The notes below the pieces were generated by a model. The model was not told the DNA's origin, did not search any database, and saw nothing but the letters and a program-made list of their open reading frames with translations. Made by a program: the position numbers and the translations under genes. Below, piece after piece: positions 39,853-50,055 of a stretch of 64,000 nt of DNA; within the stretch, counting starts at the first letter, position 1; each line of letters starts with the position of its first letter. The DNA comes from Polaromonas sp. A23 (lineage in GTDB: Bacteria; Pseudomonadota; Gammaproteobacteria; Burkholderiales; Burkholderiaceae_C), in the NCBI RefSeq assembly GCF_002001015.1, contig NZ_MUNO01000045.1:62001-126000 (forward strand), read 5' to 3'.

Positions 39853-42800
39853 ATGTGGTTCACCCAAGTCAGCCTGAAAAATCCGGTCTTCGCGACCATG
39901 GTCATGTTGGCCATTGTTGTGCTGGGCATGTTCTCTTACCAGCGCCTGCAGGTAGACCAGTTCCCCAACGTCGACTTTCCGGTGGTGGTGGTCACCACCG
40001 AATACCCCGGCGCTTCACCCGAAATTGTTGAAAGCGAAGTCACCAAAAAAATTGAGGAAGGCGTCAACTCGATCGCCGGCATCAACGCCCTGACCTCGCG
40101 CAGCTACGAAGGCCAGTCGGTCGTCATCATCGAGTTTCAGTTGCACATCGACGGGCGCAAGGCAGCCGAAGACGTGCGCGAAAAAATTGCCTCGCTGCGG
40201 CCGCTGCTGCGCGATGAAGTGAAAGAGCCGCGCGTGTTGCGTTTTGACCCCGCCAGCCGCTCCATCTGGTCGGTGGCCGTGTTGCCAGCGCCCGCCCCCG
40301 CAACCGGCAAGGCCCCGGCAGTTCCCACCGCCGTGGAGCTGACCAACTGGGCCGACCAGGTGCTGAAAAAGCGCCTGGAAAACGTGCGCGGTGTCGGCTC
40401 GGTCAACCTGGTGGGCGGCAGCAAGCGCGAGATCAACATCTACCTGAACCCGCAGGCCATGGAAGCGCTGGGCATCACCGCTGACCAGGTAGCCAGCGCG
40501 GTACGCAACGAAAACCAGGACTTGCCGGTGGGCGCCATCCGATCGCTGGCCCAGGAGCGCGTGGTCAAGATCGATGCCCGCATGAAGAGGCCCGAAGACT
40601 TCGGCAAGATCATCGTCGCGCGCAAGGCCGGCTCCGGCGGCGGCGCAGCTGTCACTGTCGACCAGGTCGCCACCATTCGCGACGGCTCGCAGGAAATCGA
40701 CAGCCTGGCGCTGTACAACGGCCAGCGCACGCTGCTGTTAACGGTGCAAAAGGCCCAGGGCGAAAACACCATCGCGGTGGTAGACGGGCTGAACCAGGCG
40801 GTCAAAGACCTGCAGGCACTGCTACCGGCGGGCACACGGCTGGAGCCAATTGGCGACGGCTCGCGCCCGATTCGCGTCGCGGTTGAAAACGTGCGCCGCA
40901 CCCTGATTGAAGGCGCGCTGCTGACCATCCTCATCGTCTTCCTGTTCCTGAACTCATGGCGCTCCACGGTGATCACCGGCCTGACCCTGCCGATCTCCAT
41001 CATCGGTACCTTTTTGTTCATGAACATGTTCGGCTTCACCATCAACATGATCACGCTGATGGCGCTGAGTTTGTGCGTGGGCCTGTTGATCGACGACGCG
41101 ATTGTTGTGCGCGAGAACATCGTGCGCCACGTGCAGATGGGCAAGGCGCCCTACCAGGCCGCCATGGAAGGCACGCAGGAAATCGGCCTGGCGGTGCTGG
41201 CCACCACCTTCTCCATCGTTGCGGTGTTTTTGCCCATCGGTTTCATGGGCGGCATCATCGGCAAGTTTTTCCATGAGTTCGGCATCACCATTGTTGCGGC
41301 GGTGCTGATCTCGATGTTTGTCAGCTTCACGCTGGACCCGATGCTGTCGAGCATCTGGCACGACCCGAGCATTCATGCGCACGGTGAGCACGGCAAGCCG
41401 GTCACTTTCTACGACAGAACCATTGGCCGCGTCACCGCCTGGTTTGAGCGCGCAACCGACTCGCTGGCTGAAACCTACCAACGCATCCTGCGCTGGTCGC
41501 TGTTGCACAAGCTGGCCACCGTGGGCCTGGCGCTGGTAATTTTTGTGACCAGTATTTTCATGGTGCCCCTGCTGGGCACCGAGTTTGTGCCCAAGGCCGA
41601 CTTCTCGGAAACCTCTCTGAATTTCTACACGCCGGTCGGCTCTTCATTGGAAGCAACCGAAGCCAAAACCCGCCAGGTGGAAACCATCCTGCGCGAGTTT
41701 CCTGAAGTGAAGTTCACGCTGTCAACCATCAACACCGGCAATGCGCAGGGCAAAATGTACGCCAGCATTTACGTTCGGCTGGTCGACCGCAAAGCCCGGG
41801 CCCGCAACGTGGACGAAATGTCCGGCGTGCTGCGCGAACGGCTCAAGCAGGTGCCGGGCATCACCGTCACCCACGTCGGCTTGCTGGACGCGGTGGGCGG
41901 CAACAAGCAGGTCGAGTTTTCGCTGCAAGGCGCCGACCTCAAGGAACTGGAGCGCCTGACGCGCCTGGTCATGGAAAAAATCAGCGGCATCCCCGGCTTG
42001 GTGGACCTGGACTCCAGCCTCAAGGCCGACAAGCCGACCATCGAAGTGGACGTCAAGCGCGATGCCGCGTCCGACCTCGGCCTGTCGGTGTCGCAGATTG
42101 CCACGCCGCTGCGTACCCTGGTGGCCGGGCAAACGGTGGGCAACTGGCGTGCACCCGACGACCAGACCTATGACGTGAACGTGCGCCTGGCGCCCGATGC
42201 CCGCAACACTCCGCAAGATCTGGAGCGCCTGCCTTTCATCAGCACCGTCATTGGCAGCAACGCCGACGGCTCGGCACGCACCGTGCGCCTAAGCCAGGTG
42301 GCTACCGTGCGCGAAGCCACCGGTCCCAACCAGATCAACCGGCGCGACCTCACGCGTGAAGTCGCCATCAATGCCAACGTGTACAACCGCTCGGCGGGCG
42401 AAGTTTCGGGCGACATCCGCAAGGCGCTGGAAAGCATCAACTTCCCGCCCGGATACCGCTTCCAGTTCGGCGGTTCGACCAAAAACATGGCCGAATCGTT
42501 TGGCTACGCCATCTCGGCCCTGGTCATGGCCATTTTGTTCATCTACATGATTCTGGCCAGCCAGTTCAAAAGCTTCCTGCAGCCGATGGCACTGATGACC
42601 TCATTGCCGCTCACGCTGATCGGCGTGGTGCTGGCCTTGCTGCTGTTCCGCTCGACGCTGTCCATGTTTTCCATCATCGGTGTGGTGATGCTGATGGGCC
42701 TGGTCACCAAAAACGCGATTTTGCTGGTGGACTTTGCGATTCGCATGCGTGACGAAGGCATGGAACGCAGCGAAGCGCTGCTGATGGCGGCCCGCGTGCG

Positions 42801-43065
42801 CCTACGTCCCATTTTGATGACCACGCTGGCCATGATCTTCGGCATGATGCCGCTGGCCTTTGCGCTGACAGAAGGCTCCGAGCAGCGCGCACCCATGGGG
42901 CAGGCCGTCATCGGCGGTGTGATCACCTCCTCGCTGTTGACCCTGGTGGTGGTGCCCGTGACCTATTGCTACCTGGACGACCTGGCGCAGTGGTTCAAAC
43001 GCATCTTCACAGGCCGGCGCGCCCAACCGGCTCCGGTGGTTGCCCCAACTAAAATGCTGGGTTGA
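39853..43065 (+). CDS. RND multidrug efflux pump, HAE-1-like
   Basis: 1070-residue inner-membrane proton antiporter. Family hallmarks: N-terminal [21 protein letters not shown] and [24 protein letters not shown]4 with proton-relay acids in [29 protein letters not shown], the second half [14 protein letters not shown], and C-terminal [50 protein letters not shown]. Length and the absence of a nickel/cobalt signature fit the drug-type group. With the adaptor and the tolC-like protein 1.1 kb on, a full tripartite pump could be made; substrates unknown. Confidence 0.93.
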   Translation: MWFTQVSLKNPVFATMVMLAIVVLGMFSYQRLQVDQFPNVDFPVVVVTTEYPGASPEIVESEVTKKIEEGVNSIAGINALTSRSYEGQSVVIIEFQLHIDGRKAAEDVREKIASLRPLLRDEVKEPRVLRFDPASRSIWSVAVLPAPAPATGKAPAVPTAVELTNWADQVLKKRLENVRGVGSVNLVGGSKREINIYLNPQAMEALGITADQVASAVRNENQDLPVGAIRSLAQERVVKIDARMKRPEDFGKIIVARKAGSGGGAAVTVDQVATIRDGSQEIDSLALYNGQRTLLLTVQKAQGENTIAVVDGLNQAVKDLQALLPAGTRLEPIGDGSRPIRVAVENVRRTLIEGALLTILIVFLFLNSWRSTVITGLTLPISIIGTFLFMNMFGFTINMITLMALSLCVGLLIDDAIVVRENIVRHVQMGKAPYQAAMEGTQEIGLAVLATTFSIVAVFLPIGFMGGIIGKFFHEFGITIVAAVLISMFVSFTLDPMLSSIWHDPSIHAHGEHGKPVTFYDRTIGRVTAWFERATDSLAETYQRILRWSLLHKLATVGLALVIFVTSIFMVPLLGTEFVPKADFSETSLNFYTPVGSSLEATEAKTRQVETILREFPEVKFTLSTINTGNAQGKMYASIYVRLVDRKARARNVDEMSGVLRERLKQVPGITVTHVGLLDAVGGNKQVEFSLQGADLKELERLTRLVMEKISGIPGLVDLDSSLKADKPTIEVDVKRDAASDLGLSVSQIATPLRTLVAGQTVGNWRAPDDQTYDVNVRLAPDARNTPQDLERLPFISTVIGSNADGSARTVRLSQVATVREATGPNQINRRDLTREVAINANVYNRSAGEVSGDIRKALESINFPPGYRFQFGGSTKNMAESFGYAISALVMAILFIYMILASQFKSFLQPMALMTSLPLTLIGVVLALLLFRSTLSMFSIIGVVMLMGLVTKNAILLVDFAIRMRDEGMERSEALLMAARVRLRPILMTTLAMIFGMMPLAFALTEGSEQRAPMGQAVIGGVITSSLLTLVVVPVTYCYLDDLAQWFKRIFTGRRAQPAPVVAPTKMLG

Positions 43066-43099
43066 CCCAACACTCCCACCGCTTATTACAGGCCACACC

Positions 43100-43783
43100 A
43101 TGAACTACGAACAAGCCCGCTTCAACATGATCGAACAGCAAATCCGTCCCTGGGAAGTGCTGGACAGCCAGGTGCTCTCCCTGCTGGCCCTGGTCAAACG
43201 TGAAGACTTCCTGCCTCCGGCCTTACGTGCCATGGCTTTCAGCGACATGGAGATCCCCCTGGGCACCAAGCCTGGCCAGTGCATGCTGGCGCCCAAGGTC
43301 GAGGCCCGCATCCTGCAAGACCTGGCAGTGCAAAAGCACGAGAAAGTGCTTGAGATCGGCGCCGGCTCTGGTTACATGGCCGCGCTGCTGGCACACCGCG
43401 CGCAGCAGGTCATCACCATGGAAATCGACCCCGACCTGGCCCAGCTGGCCCGGAACAACCTGAAAAAATCCGGCGTGTACAACGCCGAGGTGCGCACCGG
43501 TGACGGCGCCGCCAAGCTGGACCAGGCCGTCACGGGCAGCGATCCGCTGGCCGGGCATTTCGATGTGATTGTCCTGAGCGGCTCAGTGGCCGAAGTACCG
43601 CCCGCCTTGCTGGCCATGCTCAAACCCGGTGGCCGGCTCAGCGCCATTGTTGGCGATGAGCCCGTAATGCGCGCCACGCTGGTCACGCACGTCGGCAACG
43701 GCGCCTTTCGCACCACGCAAGCCTGGGACACGGTTGCGCCGCGCCTGCTCAATTTCCGCGAACCCTCGAAGTTCAACTTCTAA
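43100..43783 (+). CDS. Protein-L-isoaspartate O-methyltransferase-family protein
   Basis: 227 residues from the ATG at 43100. SAM motif VLEIGAGSGYMAALLAH (83-99), post-I acidic loop VITMEIDPDLAQLA, and DVIVLSGSVAEVPPALLAMLKPGGRLSAIVG. The N-terminal substrate region (EQQIRPWEVLDSQVLSLLALVKREDFLPPALRAMAFSDMEIPL) is the family type. PCMT repairs isoaspartate or, in this gene order (pcm-rhodanese-tolC) common in Burkholderiales, may be a divergent methyltransferase. Gap to the RND gene is 34 bases. Confidence 0.82.
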   Translation: MNYEQARFNMIEQQIRPWEVLDSQVLSLLALVKREDFLPPALRAMAFSDMEIPLGTKPGQCMLAPKVEARILQDLAVQKHEKVLEIGAGSGYMAALLAHRAQQVITMEIDPDLAQLARNNLKKSGVYNAEVRTGDGAAKLDQAVTGSDPLAGHFDVIVLSGSVAEVPPALLAMLKPGGRLSAIVGDEPVMRATLVTHVGNGAFRTTQAWDTVAPRLLNFREPSKFNF

Positions 43784-43795
43784 AAAGCGGTCCTG

Positions 43796-44152
43796 ATGAT
43801 TCAACAGCTCGCCCCTGCCGACTTTGCCGCCTGGCTTGCCAGCCTTCCGGCCGGTACACCCACGCCCATCGTGCTGGACGTGCGCGAGCCATGGGAGCTG
43901 CAGACGGCGTCGGTCAAAGCCGAAGGTTTCACGCTGGTGCACATTCCCATGCGTGAAGTCCCTGTCCGGCTTGAAGGGCTGCAAGAAGAATTGCCGGTTG
44001 ACCAACCTGTCGCCTGCCTGTGCCATCACGGTGCACGCAGCATGCAGGTGGCCAACTACCTTGCACAAAACGGCTTCACGCAAGTGGTCAACCTGCATGG
44101 CGGCATCAACGCCTGGTCTCAGCAACGCGACGCCTCGGTGCCGCAGTACTGA
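43796..44152 (+). CDS. Single-domain rhodanese-like protein
   Basis: 118 residues. Rhodanese fold with LDVREPWELQTASV at the start, the active-site loop CLCHHGARS (74-82) with Cys76, and the end GFTQVVNLHGGINAW. Sulfurtransferase or a sulfane-sulfur/redox relay; donor and acceptor unknown. Between the methyltransferase and the tolC-like gene. Confidence 0.87.
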   Translation: MIQQLAPADFAAWLASLPAGTPTPIVLDVREPWELQTASVKAEGFTLVHIPMREVPVRLEGLQEELPVDQPVACLCHHGARSMQVANYLAQNGFTQVVNLHGGINAWSQQRDASVPQY

Positions 44153-44205
44153 ACCGCCGAACGCCCAGCCCTCTTCACACCGATTTCATTTTCATCAGGA
44201 CTTCC

Positions 44206-45549
44206 ATGAAAACACTCTTGCAAAAACCGGCCATGCTGCCCTTGTCCCTTGCCTTGAGTGCCGTGCTTGCGGCCTTTGCACCTGCAGCCCAGGCACAGAA
44301 CCTGGTGGAGCTGTATCGTTCGGCGCGCGACTACGACGCAACTTACCAGTCGGCACGTTCGCAGTACGACGCCAACCTGGCCAAGGCCGCCCAGGCCAAG
44401 GCCGGCATTCTTCCTTCGGCCGGGTTGTCAGCAGGTGCATCACGCACCAACTTTGAAAACACCAACCCGGTGGTTGACCGCAGCTTCAATTCCCAAACAG
44501 CCACGGTCAGTGCGTCGCAGCCGCTCTACCGGCCCGGCAACTGGGCCACCTTTGAGCAAGGCAAACGCCAGGTGGATTTATCCAAAGCCCAGCTTGAAGC
44601 CGCCGAGCAGGACCTGATCGTTCGCACCACCCAGATCTACTTTGACGTGCTGGCAGCGCAGGACACACTGGCCTTTGTGCGCGCCCAGAAAGCAGCTGTC
44701 GGCGAGCAGTTGGCTTCTGCCAAGCGCAACTTTGAAGTTGGCACCTCCACCATCACCGACTCGCGCGAAGCACAAGCCCGTTATGACCTGGTGGTGGCGC
44801 AGGAAATCGCCGCCGAAAACGATTTGCGCGTCAAGAAAATCGCGCTCGACCAGCTGGTCGGAAGAACCGAAACCCAGCCGCGGGGCCTGCTGGTTCCCCT
44901 GGCACTGCCGCCACTGGTACCCGCCGATGTGAACGCCTGGGTTCAGCAGTCGGAAACCGTACACCCTGCCGTGCGCCAGGCAGAAGCCAACCTCGAAGTC
45001 GCCAAGCTGGAAGTCGACAAGGCCGAAGCCGGCCACAAGCCCACGCTCGACCTGACAGCCAGCTACGGCAAACAGCGCAACCCGCAAGGCAGTGCCACCA
45101 GCCCGCTGGACACACGCAGCACCAACAGCACGGTCGGCGTGTCGTTCAACCTGCCGCTGTTTGCCGGTTTTGCCACGCAAAACCGCATTCGCGAAACCCT
45201 GTCGCTCGAAGACAAGGCCCGCACCGACCTGGAAGGCGCCAAACGCACCGTGGCGCAAAGCACCCGCACCGCCTACTTCGGCGTGCTGTCGGGCCAGGGC
45301 CAGGTGAAGGCACTGGAAGCCGCCGAGGCCTCAAGCCAGAGCGCGCTGGACGCCAACAAACTGGGCTACCAGGTGGGCGTGCGCATCAACATCGACGTGC
45401 TCAACGCGCAAAGCCAGCTGTTCCAAACCAAGCGTGACCTGGCCAAAGCCCGCTACGACGTGCTGATTGGCGGCCTCAAGCTGCGGCAGGCCAACGGCAC
45501 GCTGACGCCGGAAGATTTGCTGTTGATCAACTCACTCTTGACACAGTAG
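44206..45549 (+). CDS. TolC-family outer-membrane efflux channel
   Basis: 447 residues from the ATG at 44206. Signal peptide to about 32 (PAAQAQ), then two repeated OEP domains: NLVELYRSARDYDATYQSARSQYDANLAKAAQAK and, in the second half, FNLPLFAGFATQNRIRETLSLEDKARTDLEGAKRTVAQSTRTAYFGVL. Two long coiled-coil arms and a C-terminal LNAQSQLFQTKRDLAKARYDVLIGGLKLRQANGTL, hallmark of TolC. Serves the pump 1 kb upstream and perhaps type I secretion. Confidence 0.92.
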   Translation: MKTLLQKPAMLPLSLALSAVLAAFAPAAQAQNLVELYRSARDYDATYQSARSQYDANLAKAAQAKAGILPSAGLSAGASRTNFENTNPVVDRSFNSQTATVSASQPLYRPGNWATFEQGKRQVDLSKAQLEAAEQDLIVRTTQIYFDVLAAQDTLAFVRAQKAAVGEQLASAKRNFEVGTSTITDSREAQARYDLVVAQEIAAENDLRVKKIALDQLVGRTETQPRGLLVPLALPPLVPADVNAWVQQSETVHPAVRQAEANLEVAKLEVDKAEAGHKPTLDLTASYGKQRNPQGSATSPLDTRSTNSTVGVSFNLPLFAGFATQNRIRETLSLEDKARTDLEGAKRTVAQSTRTAYFGVLSGQGQVKALEAAEASSQSALDANKLGYQVGVRINIDVLNAQSQLFQTKRDLAKARYDVLIGGLKLRQANGTLTPEDLLLINSLLTQ

Positions 45550-45598
45550 TTCGGCGCGAGCGCGCTTCTATTGATAGTTTCGTGATTCTTGACACTTC

Positions 45599-45670
45599 CC
45601 GTTCGGGCTGAGCCTGTCGAAGCCTGTTCCGAGCTTGACGAAGCCCCTTCGACAAGCTCAGGGAGAACGG
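45599..45670. repeat. Complete REP-like palindrome, GTTCGGGCTGAGC type
   Basis: CCGTTCGGGCTGAGCCTGTCG ... CTTCGACAAGCTCAGGGAGAACGG: the ends are near-perfect inverse copies of each other. It follows the tolC-like gene and may end its transcript. Related: 20617-20666, 8631-8655. Confidence 0.75.
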
Positions 45671-45680
45671 TAGCGAGTAA

Positions 45681-46100
45681 CTAGCTTTCACTCAACTCCG
45701 GAAGCTTCGCAATCACCTTGATCTCGAACTTAAAGCCGTAGAGCCAAGTCACCCCCACCCCTGTTAGCGTTGGGTGTGGCGCATCGCCCCAATAGTCAGG
45801 CACCACCTTCCAGACCGTTTCAAAGTTGGCCTCAGGGTCAACGATGAAAACGGTCACGTCCACCACATCTTCAAACGTGCAGCCCGCCGCCTTCAGGACG
45901 GCGTTCAGATTGTCGAAAGCAAGCCGGACCTGCGACTCAAGATCCGGCTCGGGCGATCCGTCCTCGCGGCTACCGACCTGTCCTGAAACGAACAGGAAGC
46001 CGTTGGACTTCACCGCCGGCGAATAGCGGTTGCGTTCATAAAGCGCCTGGCGCCCTGGTGGAAAAACGACGTCACGCTTTTCATGCTTTGCATTCTTCAT
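45681..46100 (-). CDS. Rid-family (YjgF/YER057c/UK114-like) protein
   Basis: 139 residues. Rid fold with RYSPAVKSNGFLFVSGQVG, SQVRLAFDNLNAVLKAAGCTFEDVVDVTVFIVD and the C-terminal TLTGVGVTWLYGFKFEIKVIAKLPE. In RidA enamine/imine deaminases an Arg (105 in E. coli) sits where this sequence has Leu (TLTG), so the deaminase activity of the archetype is not expected; this looks like another Rid subfamily. Start ATG at 46100. Divergent from a LysR gene. Confidence 0.82.
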   Translation of the reverse strand: MKNAKHEKRDVVFPPGRQALYERNRYSPAVKSNGFLFVSGQVGSREDGSPEPDLESQVRLAFDNLNAVLKAAGCTFEDVVDVTVFIVDPEANFETVWKVVPDYWGDAPHPTLTGVGVTWLYGFKFEIKVIAKLPELSES

Positions 46101-46243
46101 GGATGTGCTCCTTCAAAAGGTCGAAGTCGACCGGGGTTAACGATGAAGCAACTTTAGAGAGCCTTTCCTCGGAGATAAACAGGCAAGTCTGACCATCACT
46201 GTTCGTAGAATCCAAATAATCAACCTGGTGTCTGGAGCAAAAA

Positions 46244-47167
46244 ATGGACCGTTTCGATGCAATGCAGGCCTTCGCCCGCGTGGTGGAAACCGGCAGCTTC
46301 ACCAAGGCAGCCGAAACACTGCATATGAGCAAGACCAGCGTGACACAGCTGGTGCAGCAGCTGGAGGCACGCTTGCGCGTCAGGTTGCTCAACCGCACCA
46401 CACGCAAGGTCAATGTCACGGCCGATGGCGCGGCCTATTACGAACGTGTGCTGCGCGTGCTGGCAGATGTAGACGACGCAGAGACCAGCTTGTCCAGCGC
46501 CGCTGCACTGCCCAGAGGGCGGCTGCGGGTCGATGTGCCCAGTCCATTGGCCCGCATGATCCTGGTGCCGGCCTTGCCGGCCTTTCACGCGCAGTACCCC
46601 GACATCCAGCTCGACATGGGCGTCAGCGACCGCATGGTCGACATCATTGGCGAAAACGTGGATTGCGTCGTGCGCGGCGGTGAACTCACCGATCTGTCAC
46701 TGATGGCCCGCCACATTGGCGATTTGCGACTCGGCGTCTACGCGGCGCCAAGCTACCTGGCGCGTGCCGGCACGCCCCTGCACCCACGAGAACTGGAAGA
46801 CTCCGAACACCGCATCGTCGGCTTTCTGTGGGCGCGCACAGGCAAGCCCCTGTCTTATGCCATGCACTCGGGCAACGAAAGTATCAAAGTGCAGGGGCGC
46901 TACGTGCTCTCCATTGATGACGGCAATGCCTACCTCGCAGCCGGCGTGGCCGGCATGGGCGTGCTCTGGTTGCCGGACTACATGGCGAAGCCGCACCTGG
47001 CCAACGGCGAGCTGGTGCGTTTGTTTGAAGGCTGGCACCTTGATCCGATGCCGCTGTACATCGCGTTTCCGCCTAATCGGCATGTCAGTGCCAAGCTGCG
47101 GGTGTTTATTAAGTGGGTGGCTGGGTTGATGGCGGAGCATGCGCCGGTCACAGACCGACATTCGTGA
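46244..47167 (+). CDS. LysR-family transcriptional regulator
   Basis: 307 residues. HTH about 1-60: MDRFDAMQAFARVVETGSFTKAAETLHMSKTSVTQLVQQLEARLRVRLLNRTTRKVNVT. Effector domain starts near 90 (GRLRVDVPSPLARMILVPALPAFHAQYPDIQLDMGVSDRMVDIIGENVDCVVRGG). Typical self-standing LTTR of the group with an EXTxDG-like binding pocket. Divergent from the Rid gene across 143 bases, so it may regulate that gene. Ligand unknown. Confidence 0.9.
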   Translation: MDRFDAMQAFARVVETGSFTKAAETLHMSKTSVTQLVQQLEARLRVRLLNRTTRKVNVTADGAAYYERVLRVLADVDDAETSLSSAAALPRGRLRVDVPSPLARMILVPALPAFHAQYPDIQLDMGVSDRMVDIIGENVDCVVRGGELTDLSLMARHIGDLRLGVYAAPSYLARAGTPLHPRELEDSEHRIVGFLWARTGKPLSYAMHSGNESIKVQGRYVLSIDDGNAYLAAGVAGMGVLWLPDYMAKPHLANGELVRLFEGWHLDPMPLYIAFPPNRHVSAKLRVFIKWVAGLMAEHAPVTDRHS

Positions 47168-47278
47168 CGATAGCGCTGGGGAACATGACGAAGCGAGGTC
47201 AAGGCCAATCAAGCGTTACAGAAGTAGGCCGGGGGCAATGCAAATGCTCCGCATCATGGCAATTTTTCTTGGCTTATG

Positions 47279-47929
47279 TTAATCCATGCTTTCTTGTTCA
47301 GTACTGGCGGAAGCCCTCCCCGGCGCGGCGGAATTCTGAATCTCTCTGCCGCTTCGATGAATAGATGGCCACAAAACAAAATACAAACCCGCGAAGTAGA
47401 TTGCTATCAACAGCAAATGTGTGCCTAGCCAATTGAGTAGGATAAAACCCAAGATGCTAGATTTTTCGCAGCCTTTGCAATAAGAAGGTTCATGTGCAGA
47501 AATAAGTTGAACAAGAAATATTGAGACGGTTAACAAGACAAAGAGGAAGAAGCGTACCCGCCCTCCACGCGGTGTGTATTTCTGTGGATCCCAGACGCCA
47601 GAATTCAAATTGGTTTGCGCAACTGTGCGCAGAGCGATGAACAGGTTTTGACGAACTCCCATCACGTATGCCCAAATCAGATTAAGTGGCAATGTCACCC
47701 AAAACGCCAACCAGTACAGGTATGCCGCAGAAACAAATTCAGCATCCATCGTACGGAGGGTCACGAGGTTGTGCAGTCCCAACCCTTGAGCAATGGTCTG
47801 TAGGGAGGCTATTGCATTGGGCCAGCGGTAACCAACGACAAAAGAAGTCAACGACAGCACACTTGCTGGACCGAAGATGCAGCTCAAGACCCAATAATTA
47901 ATGGCACGATCAGTTTCTTTTTTATTCAT
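47279..47929 (-). CDS. AT-rich hypothetical membrane protein 1
   Basis: 216 residues with about 4-5 hydrophobic helices (about 10-32, 68-92, 124-145, 160-185) and a Cys-x-x-Cys in SYCKGCEKSS. No family recognised. The gene is markedly richer in A+T than its neighbours, with codon use unlike the rest of the window. It ends in the low-GC stretch that spans 47.2-48.9 kb. Confidence 0.6.
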   Translation of the reverse strand: MNKKETDRAINYWVLSCIFGPASVLSLTSFVVGYRWPNAIASLQTIAQGLGLHNLVTLRTMDAEFVSAAYLYWLAFWVTLPLNLIWAYVMGVRQNLFIALRTVAQTNLNSGVWDPQKYTPRGGRVRFFLFVLLTVSIFLVQLISAHEPSYCKGCEKSSILGFILLNWLGTHLLLIAIYFAGLYFVLWPSIHRSGREIQNSAAPGRASASTEQESMD

Positions 47930-48099
47930 CTTAAATTTCCAAAATAGACTGCCATTATTTTTATCACTCGCTGGAAAGGTCTATCCAATCGCGCGGCGTG
48001 AAGGGGGCTTACATACTCCTGAGCAACTTCGAATCATGCGCTTGCAAGCGCCCCCCAGCCAGGACGCTTGCTTCGCAGATCTGCCGAAGGGTATAGGGT

Positions 48100-48744
48100 T
48101 CACTTGCCATGATGCATCAACCTTTTATATAAACAGAGAAACGGCCCGAACAAAAATACCGTAAGTAGCCATGAAATTGAGAGAGCGCCGAGTGTTAGGA
48201 ATGCGCCGAAAATCGCCATTGGAATTCGGTACGAGACCATTAAGAAAAAGATTAGCTGTGCTCTCGTAGGAGTAACACCACGATGCACCTCTATCGGTAG
48301 AAAGAATAATACGTAGAGCAAAAATGCCATCAAAGGGATCCCCACCAAATACATGATCACAAAAAAGCTGAACTTCGATTCCGCTTTTTCATATGCGTAC
48401 TTAAATCGCGGTCCATATGGATCTCCCCAAACGAGGTACGCAAATAGCATTGGCATTAACAGCAAAATCGTGCCAAAAAATCCCTGTATGAGGGTACTGA
48501 TTGGGGAAATCCCAACGCTTTTTCTCACCGATGGAACTACTTCTGTCACCCACGATATCGGCGTACCCAACATCCCCCCCCACTCAGTGGGCATAACCAA
48601 ACCGAGCAATAGCAAAAACAACCCAATTTGCTTGGTCCTTTTTGTGGCTCGCACATTCGCAACTTCGATTTCCTGAGGCATTGGCAACACTTTTATAAAC
48701 TCCAGTTTCTCGAACAAAAAACTTGGAGGGCGTTCACGAGTCAT
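48100..48744 (-). CDS. AT-rich hypothetical membrane protein 2
   Basis: 214 residues if the ATG at 48744 (MTRERPPSFLFEKL) is used; the frame opens as far as 48840. About 4-5 hydrophobic helices (about 45-65, 93-115, 130-155, 180-205) and a basic tail. No family recognised. AT-rich like the gene before it. Confidence 0.55.
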   Translation of the reverse strand: MTRERPPSFLFEKLEFIKVLPMPQEIEVANVRATKRTKQIGLFLLLLGLVMPTEWGGMLGTPISWVTEVVPSVRKSVGISPISTLIQGFFGTILLLMPMLFAYLVWGDPYGPRFKYAYEKAESKFSFFVIMYLVGIPLMAFLLYVLFFLPIEVHRGVTPTRAQLIFFLMVSYRIPMAIFGAFLTLGALSISWLLTVFLFGPFLCLYKRLMHHGK

Positions 48745-48938
48745 CGCTCTCTCCTCGCCTCTTTGACCGCTTTCTGCACCGGCGACGACAGCTACTCCGA
48801 GACCGTCCGTACTCTGATCATTGAGACTTCCACAACTCATGACATGCGACTGACTACCACTCGTCCCAAGCCTTTCGAAGGGTCGAAGTTTCGAGCGAAT
48901 AATGGCTTCTGTGGCTGCGCCAGCTTTTTCTCAGAAAA

Positions 48939-50051
48939 CTACGCCACCAACTCAAACGCTCCAAGCACCCTCGCCTGCCCATTAAGCAGCACATCGACCT
49001 GATGCGCCCCCGCATGATGCTTGCGCGTGGTCATCTCAGCAGTGGAAACTGTCTTGCTCAATCGCACCGTCTCCTTCGGCACCAAATCCAGCACCTTGAG
49101 TTTGAACACCTTGGCACTGGTCTTGCCACTGGCTTTGACGTAGTGGATGCAGAAATCCACCAGCACCTGCTGCGCCTTGTTGCTGGTGTTGGAAACGTCG
49201 AAGGCAATGTTCACTTTCTCGCCCATCACCACACGCTTTGGCGTAATGTGCGCGTTCGAAACTTCAGCTTTCGCGCTCTGGCCAAAACCCAGCACCTCCA
49301 GCGCCGCAGCCTCGCCGCGCTTGACGGCTGAGCGCAGCGCGTGCTGGACGATCCAGCGGCGCTCTTCGCTGGCGCCTTTGAGCCACTGCTTCGCCGTCTG
49401 CGCCAGCACGGCCGGGTGGTCTTTGCCTATGTCGTTGAGGTTGTTGGCGACGGAGCGGCGCACATATAGCTCGGGGTCGTCCTTGAGCAGATCGAGCAGC
49501 GCCAGCACGGGGGCCGGGTTCTTCTGGAAAGACGGCAGGCGGCTGGCCCAGGGAAGGCGTGGGCGGCTGCCTTCGGACACCAGGCGGCGCACATGCACGC
49601 TGGGGTCGGTAGCCCATTGTTTGAAACGCGCCAGTGTGGCGGCCTCATGTTTTTGAAAGAACGTGCGGATGCTGAACTCAGCGGTGAAGCGCTGGGTCAG
49701 CGCGTGTTGTGCCCGCATGGAGTCTTCAAAATGGTCAAGGCCAAATTCGGCCACGAACATCGTGTGCGGCAAATACAGAAAAGAGGCCAAGCTGAGCCCC
49801 TCTGGCCGGCCATGCGGCTGGTCCAGCGAGGCCAGCAAGATGTCTACCGCTTTCGGGTAGTCCGTTGGCAAGTGCTTGTGCAAGGCCTGGGCAATATGTT
49901 TGCCGCGCGGCATCAGTGCCAGGGCTTCGTAACCCTGCAACGCATCGCGCATGAATTTTTTGGACTCGAACTTGGGGTGCACCGCAGAAATCATGCGGGC
50001 AATCGCCTCGGGCACGTCGGCGCCGTACTGGTTGACGAGGGGCTCGGCCAC
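48939..50051 (-). CDS. alkC: DNA alkylation repair protein, AlkC type
   Basis: Glycosylase that removes 3-methyladenine/3-methylcytosine and related lesions, built of HEAT-like repeats. 370 residues from the GTG at 50051, just 4 bases past the waaA stop (VAEPLVNQYGADV matches the family start MAEPL). Family core seen: SEGSRPRLPWASRLPSFQKNPAPVLALLDLLKDDPELYVRRSVANNLNDIGKDHP, followed by an Ig-like C-terminal domain (KAEVSNAHITPKRVVMGEKVNIAFDVSNTSNK), a known AlkC feature. Confidence 0.88.
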   Translation of the reverse strand: MAEPLVNQYGADVPEAIARMISAVHPKFESKKFMRDALQGYEALALMPRGKHIAQALHKHLPTDYPKAVDILLASLDQPHGRPEGLSLASFLYLPHTMFVAEFGLDHFEDSMRAQHALTQRFTAEFSIRTFFQKHEAATLARFKQWATDPSVHVRRLVSEGSRPRLPWASRLPSFQKNPAPVLALLDLLKDDPELYVRRSVANNLNDIGKDHPAVLAQTAKQWLKGASEERRWIVQHALRSAVKRGEAAALEVLGFGQSAKAEVSNAHITPKRVVMGEKVNIAFDVSNTSNKAQQVLVDFCIHYVKASGKTSAKVFKLKVLDLVPKETVRLSKTVSTAEMTTRKHHAGAHQVDVLLNGQARVLGAFELVA

Positions 50052-50055
50052 GGCT

